DNA of 32,632 nt, taken from Ectocarpus siliculosus (Eukaryota > Sar > Phaeophyceae > Ectocarpales > Ectocarpaceae). The stretch spans positions 159,323 through 191,954 of the forward strand of contig FN648495.1 of assembly GCA_000310025.1 (NCBI GenBank). Reading direction: 5' to 3'. Shown here in pieces: positions 29,807-32,632 of this stretch. Both the position numbers and the translations under genes were made by a program. The notes under the pieces are model-generated. The model was not told where the DNA came from. It saw nothing but the letters and a program-made list of their open reading frames with translations, and did not search any database. Position 1 is the first letter of the stretch, and the number at the start of each line of letters is the position of its first letter.

Positions 29807-30896
29807 GGGTTGCAACACGGCATGCACAAATTCCAGGCGTCGCTGTGCGTGCATGATGTAGGATCAGGGCGGTCGTTTGCAGGTGGCCTACCATCACCCC
29901 TACACGAACTGGCAACCCCCGGATGTATTGGCTGAGCCATCGGATTATTAGCACTATATCTCTAGGTAGTTTGGGACAACCGCACATTTTGCAGGCGTTC
30001 TGTGTATTTTACCGTTTGTTAGGTAGCTATGAAACACACCTGTGTTAGTTTGGGTATCGTCTGGGTTGACAGAGATGGTTGCAGCCGTTTGCCGGTAGTT
30101 TTACGACGTCGGCACAAGAGTCGGCACGCTTCGTCTTAGGCTAAAATTCGATAGAGTGCCGCTGTCTAGTCTTGGGACTTAAGGTTGTTTGGTGCAATAG
30201 GTGACGTGTCCGATGGGCTAGGGTCGTGGTTGTCCTGGATGTTCATCTAGTATAGAGATTAGTGTACGTTGGGCTAGGGTCGTTGTTGTGTTGGATGTTT
30301 GTTCAGTATAGGGATTAGTGTCTTACCGTAGGTCGAGCATTTCGCCCTGCTCCGTCTGGGTGTTGATATTCGAGTGGTGTTGTTGGGCTTGCGAAGTACC
30401 CTTGCGGGAGTGTGACACCGTTTTGCGGTGTGGTTTGGTGATGTAGGTGCTTTGCGCAATGGGATTTTCCCTGGATGGCCAGGTCTTTCCCGCGCTGTAG
30501 ATAAGGGTCGGGCCAGCCAATACAGTGAATTCACCAAGCGAGGGACGGTTTTTTGTAAGAGTATTTTATGTCCGAGTGTCACTTGGTGTTTTCGGTCGCT
30601 AGCCTGAATTCTTGGACCCTCGGGATGGGGGCGAAGGGTTTCTCCCGGACACCGGGTTTTTCCTTCGCACAAGTCGATGTCGGGCCTGTTCAATGCGCTG
30701 TGAGAATATCGAGACGAGCGGTTTTTATGTAGTTTTTTTCGCTGTCACTCTCGACATTTTCGATTGAACTTTCGGTCCAACTTATAGGCATCGCATGGTA
30801 GTTTTCAAGAGGAAGCGCGCCACTTTGCGGTGTCCGCAATTCCCGCTACCGTTTAGAATGTGACAGCTGACAAATAGCTGTTCATGCTTGGGGGGA
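29807..30896 (+). other. Gypsy 3' UTR with 56-bp tandem repeat and purine tract
   Basis: There is no coding sequence. Two 56-bp units (about 30211-30266 and 30267-30322) share TGGGCTAGGGTCGT and GATTAGTGT. The region ends TTGGGGGGA (30888-30896), a polypurine tract just before the LTR start. Confidence 0.65.
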
Positions 30897-31476
30897 TGTT
30901 ACGGTTACATAGTTTACGGTTACGGTAAGTTGCACCCTTCGGGATTAGCGTCGTTCCCATAGGGTGGTGTTGACAGTTCTGCACAATTGCGGAACCCCTT
31001 GTGTCGGGCTTCGTGCTGCCCCTGCGAAGCCCACTCCTCTGTTGGCATTCCAGTGCTCAGCAATAATCAAAGTGCATACCGTATCCACGACTGGAGACCT
31101 TCTCCACGCTCCACAAGCCTCCTTCGGGTCTTGTACATTATCGGCATTTTCACCATGGTTAACCATGGTTAACTAACCATGGTCATGACCATGGTTAACC
31201 ATGGTTTACCACCATGGTTAACCATGGTTAGCCATGGTCATTACCATGGCTAGCCATGGTCATCCATGGTCATCCATGGTCATCCACCATGGTTAACCAT
31301 GGTTAACCATGGTGAATGGTTAACCATGGTGAAGTTCATCATGGTTGACCATGGTTGACCATGGCAAGAGTGTGACCATGGTTGTACGTGTTGGTACCCA
31401 TGCGCAACTTTGTTTGAACCTGTCGGCGCACATGCATGATAAGAGTCTTTCCTCGTAGGCGTTACATTATGTTACA
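30897..31476 (+). repeat. Probable gypsy 3' LTR
   Basis: It starts TGTTACGGTTACATAG directly after a six-G purine tract, as gypsy 3' LTRs do. The end is set tentatively at TATGTTACA (31468-31476), giving TG..CA ends. No partner LTR is in the window, so the right boundary and any target duplication cannot be confirmed. The last third is taken up by a CCATGG palindrome array (31153-31381). Confidence 0.55.
31153..31381. repeat. Array of ~19 CCATGG palindromes
   Basis: CCATGG occurs about 19 times in 229 bp, joined mostly by TTAA, TCAT, TTGA or CTAG, so larger palindromes such as ACCATGGTTAACCATGGT arise. Most spacings between CCATGG centres are 10 bp, close to one helical turn. One degenerate copy (TCATGG) lies near 31349. 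The array is self-complementary and could form hairpins or bind a dimeric factor repeatedly. Confidence 0.92.
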
Positions 31477-32632
31477 AATACACTCGGAGGATGATAATCG
31501 TGACGTTTAACTGTTCTAGTCAGGTATCAGGTAAGTATAAAACAAATGTTTGTAGGCCTTTGTTGTCGTCGCCGTCGTCGTCGTCGTCGTTGTTGTTGTT
31601 TTTGTCGTCCCTTTTCAAAACGCGCTGTTCGATGTTTCAGCCTCCGGCTCTGGAGAAGAGGAGGCAGACTAATGCACACAAGGTGCTGCGCGCCGTGTCT
31701 CGCGCACAGCCCACAGCGCGGCCGCGACGGTGGCGCAGTGTGCGTGCGGAGGTGGCGGCGCGGCGCCGCGCTACCGTCTGCGCTACATAAAGTATAGGTA
31801 AATCAAATCGTTTATTGGGGGGGCAGCTGCTGTGGGCACAGCTAGCTGCGGTGGTCTATCTGCTATAGAAACCTAACCCTAACCAATCAATCCATTGCTT
31901 TTTCCTTTCGCGTCGAGGGAGACCGACGCACAAAATACACGGCCCGCCGCGTCTGGTGCCCAGCGCGGCCGCGGTCATGCCGCGTTGAGTCTGCGTGGGT
32001 TGCTTAGCAGCAACCAACTCTGCGGTACATTTAAATCGGTTTGGGGTGCGCTGCTGCAGCAGCAGCTGCTGCTGTGCTGTGCCAATGAGGTCCCTGTCTT
32101 AGAACAACCTCACGGCTACCAATCCAGCGCTCCCCTTTCGCGCGGATAGAGACCGAGGCACGCAAGGTGCGGCACCCCGTGTCTCGCGCCGAGAGCGGCC
32201 GCGGTTGTGGCGCATGAGTGACACAGCAGGAGTAGTAGCAGAAAAGTATGTAGGAGGGGGGCACAAAAAAAGAGAGAGTCCATCCGTAGAAAGGAAAGTA
32301 GCATGTTCTTCTGCTGTTTCTTCTGCTGTATGCACATACATATATGTACATACATACATGCATATCAAACAAAAAGCAGCGTGCTCTGTACCTACCCCTG
32401 TCTGCCTGTTCTGAATATATATGTAGTGCTCTGTAGATGTATATCTAAATATCTGTAGGTTGTAGTTCTCGCTGCTAGGCTATTGCTGTGCTGGAATGTG
32501 GGGTTGCTATAATAATAAGCTGAACATCATCCATCCAGCAGCAGGGCAGCAGCAGCAGTATACTGTTGTACAGATAATACTCTGGCTGCTGCTGTACATA
32601 TTCCCTGTGGGTTGCTGTGTGTCAGGAGAGAC
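31477..32632. other. Right-end region with microsatellites, no gene recognised
   Basis: It contains a GTC/GTT run (31561-31603), CAG/CTG runs (32052-32072), an AT-rich ATGTACATACATAC stretch near 32345 and CAG blocks facing CTG blocks (32537-32595) that could pair. A two-exon small reading frame near 31491-31673 is possible but unsupported. Repeated GCGGCCGCG units are listed separately. Confidence 0.5.
31660..32220 (+). repeat. Three diverged copies of a ~80-bp GCGGCCGCG unit
   Basis: Copies lie at about 31660-31747, 31918-31997 and 32148-32220, spaced ~230-260 bp. Shared blocks are a GACCGACGCACA-like start, CCGTGTCT (or CCGCGTCT), AGCGGCCGCG (or CGCGGCCGCG) and a TGGCGCA- or TGCCGCGTTGAGT-like end. 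Copies two and three also share CAATCCA..CCTTTCGCG just upstream. The spacing implies a longer tandem unit that has diverged. Confidence 0.7.

Larger units (their letters stand above)
26735..31476 (+). mobile_element. 5'-truncated Ty3/gypsy LTR retrotransposon
   Basis: Gypsy order is seen: end of RT, RNase H, integrase with C-terminal extension, ~1.1-kb 3' UTR, a six-G purine tract (30890-30895) and then a TGTTACGG start of a probable 3' LTR. Gag, protease, the RT catalytic half and the 5' LTR are absent from the window. The 5' edge is sharp at ~26735. The pol frame contains only two stop codons, so decay of this part is light. Confidence 0.88.

Noticed and set aside
31491-31790. Possible two-exon small gene (donor CAGGTAAGT at ~31530, acceptor TTTCAG at 31640) ending in GEEEAD
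   Set aside because: Only a few codons on each side, no recognisable product, and the second exon overlaps a repeated GC-rich unit; the alternative open frame is Arg-rich repeat translation.
31870-31884. Telomere-like CCTAACCCTAACC
   Set aside because: Only about two units; too short to call an interstitial telomere repeat.

Overview
This window is a eukaryotic, transposon-dominated stretch. It has spliceosomal GT..AG introns, long homopolymers, CAG/CTG and GTC microsatellites, and relics of LINE, Ty1/copia, Ty3/gypsy and TIR DNA elements. I see no bacterial operon, tRNA, rRNA or CRISPR array. GC-rich coding blocks in AT-richer flanks, abundant CAG/CTG runs and the gypsy C-terminal PYWRVRY-type module make me think of a stramenopile, possibly a brown alga. 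That assignment is an inference and is not proven by anything in the window.

Layout: 1-2234 (-) is a LINE endonuclease plus start of reverse transcriptase that runs off the left edge, with two frameshifts. 3206-3394 holds three copies of a ~65-bp tandem repeat, abutting a 5'-truncated LINE (3396-5184, +) with a (CAA)n tail. 5256-6761 is a 1.5-kb foldback element with ~556-bp inverted arms and a 9-bp target duplication, Mutator-like in form. 7134-7500 is a small repeat cluster, 7585-7764 a LINE endonuclease scrap, and 7790-9288 a degraded Ser/Thr/Asn-rich coding relic.

10024-23300 is one Ty1/copia element with 261-bp LTRs (about 94% identical by my count). Its gag is intact (10326-12485) and its pol is broken by many small indels, one in-frame stop and loss of the integrase catalytic Glu. 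Nested in its 3' untranslated region is a 6.2-kb DNA element (16651-22845) with ~34-bp imperfect terminal inverted repeats and an 8-bp direct repeat on both sides. Dense arrays of short palindromes lie just inside each end. This element carries a five-exon gene (16957-19994) for an unrecognised Ala/Lys-rich, coiled-coil, acidic-patch protein; no transposase is recognisable in it. A LINE 3' tail (20108-20656) of the same family as 3396-5184, and a relic of a copia 3' end, sit in turn inside the DNA element. The implied order of insertion is copia, then the DNA element, then the LINE tail.

23301-26730 is mostly unassigned: the copia target repeat, a duplicated ~200-bp module at 24.2 and 24.6 kb, and hairpins near 25.9 kb. 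26735-29806 (+) is a 5'-truncated Ty3/gypsy pol (RT end, RNase H, integrase, C-terminal extension) in one frame with just two stop codons. A ~1.1-kb 3' UTR, a purine tract and a probable LTR (30897-31476) follow; the LTR holds a striking 229-bp array of ~19 CCATGG palindromes. The last 1.1 kb has three diverged copies of a GCGGCCGCG-containing unit and CAG/CTG tracts.

The most interesting object is the nested TIR element at 16.65-22.85 kb: palindrome arrays at both ends, one of them directly against the ATG of a spliced gene of unknown function.
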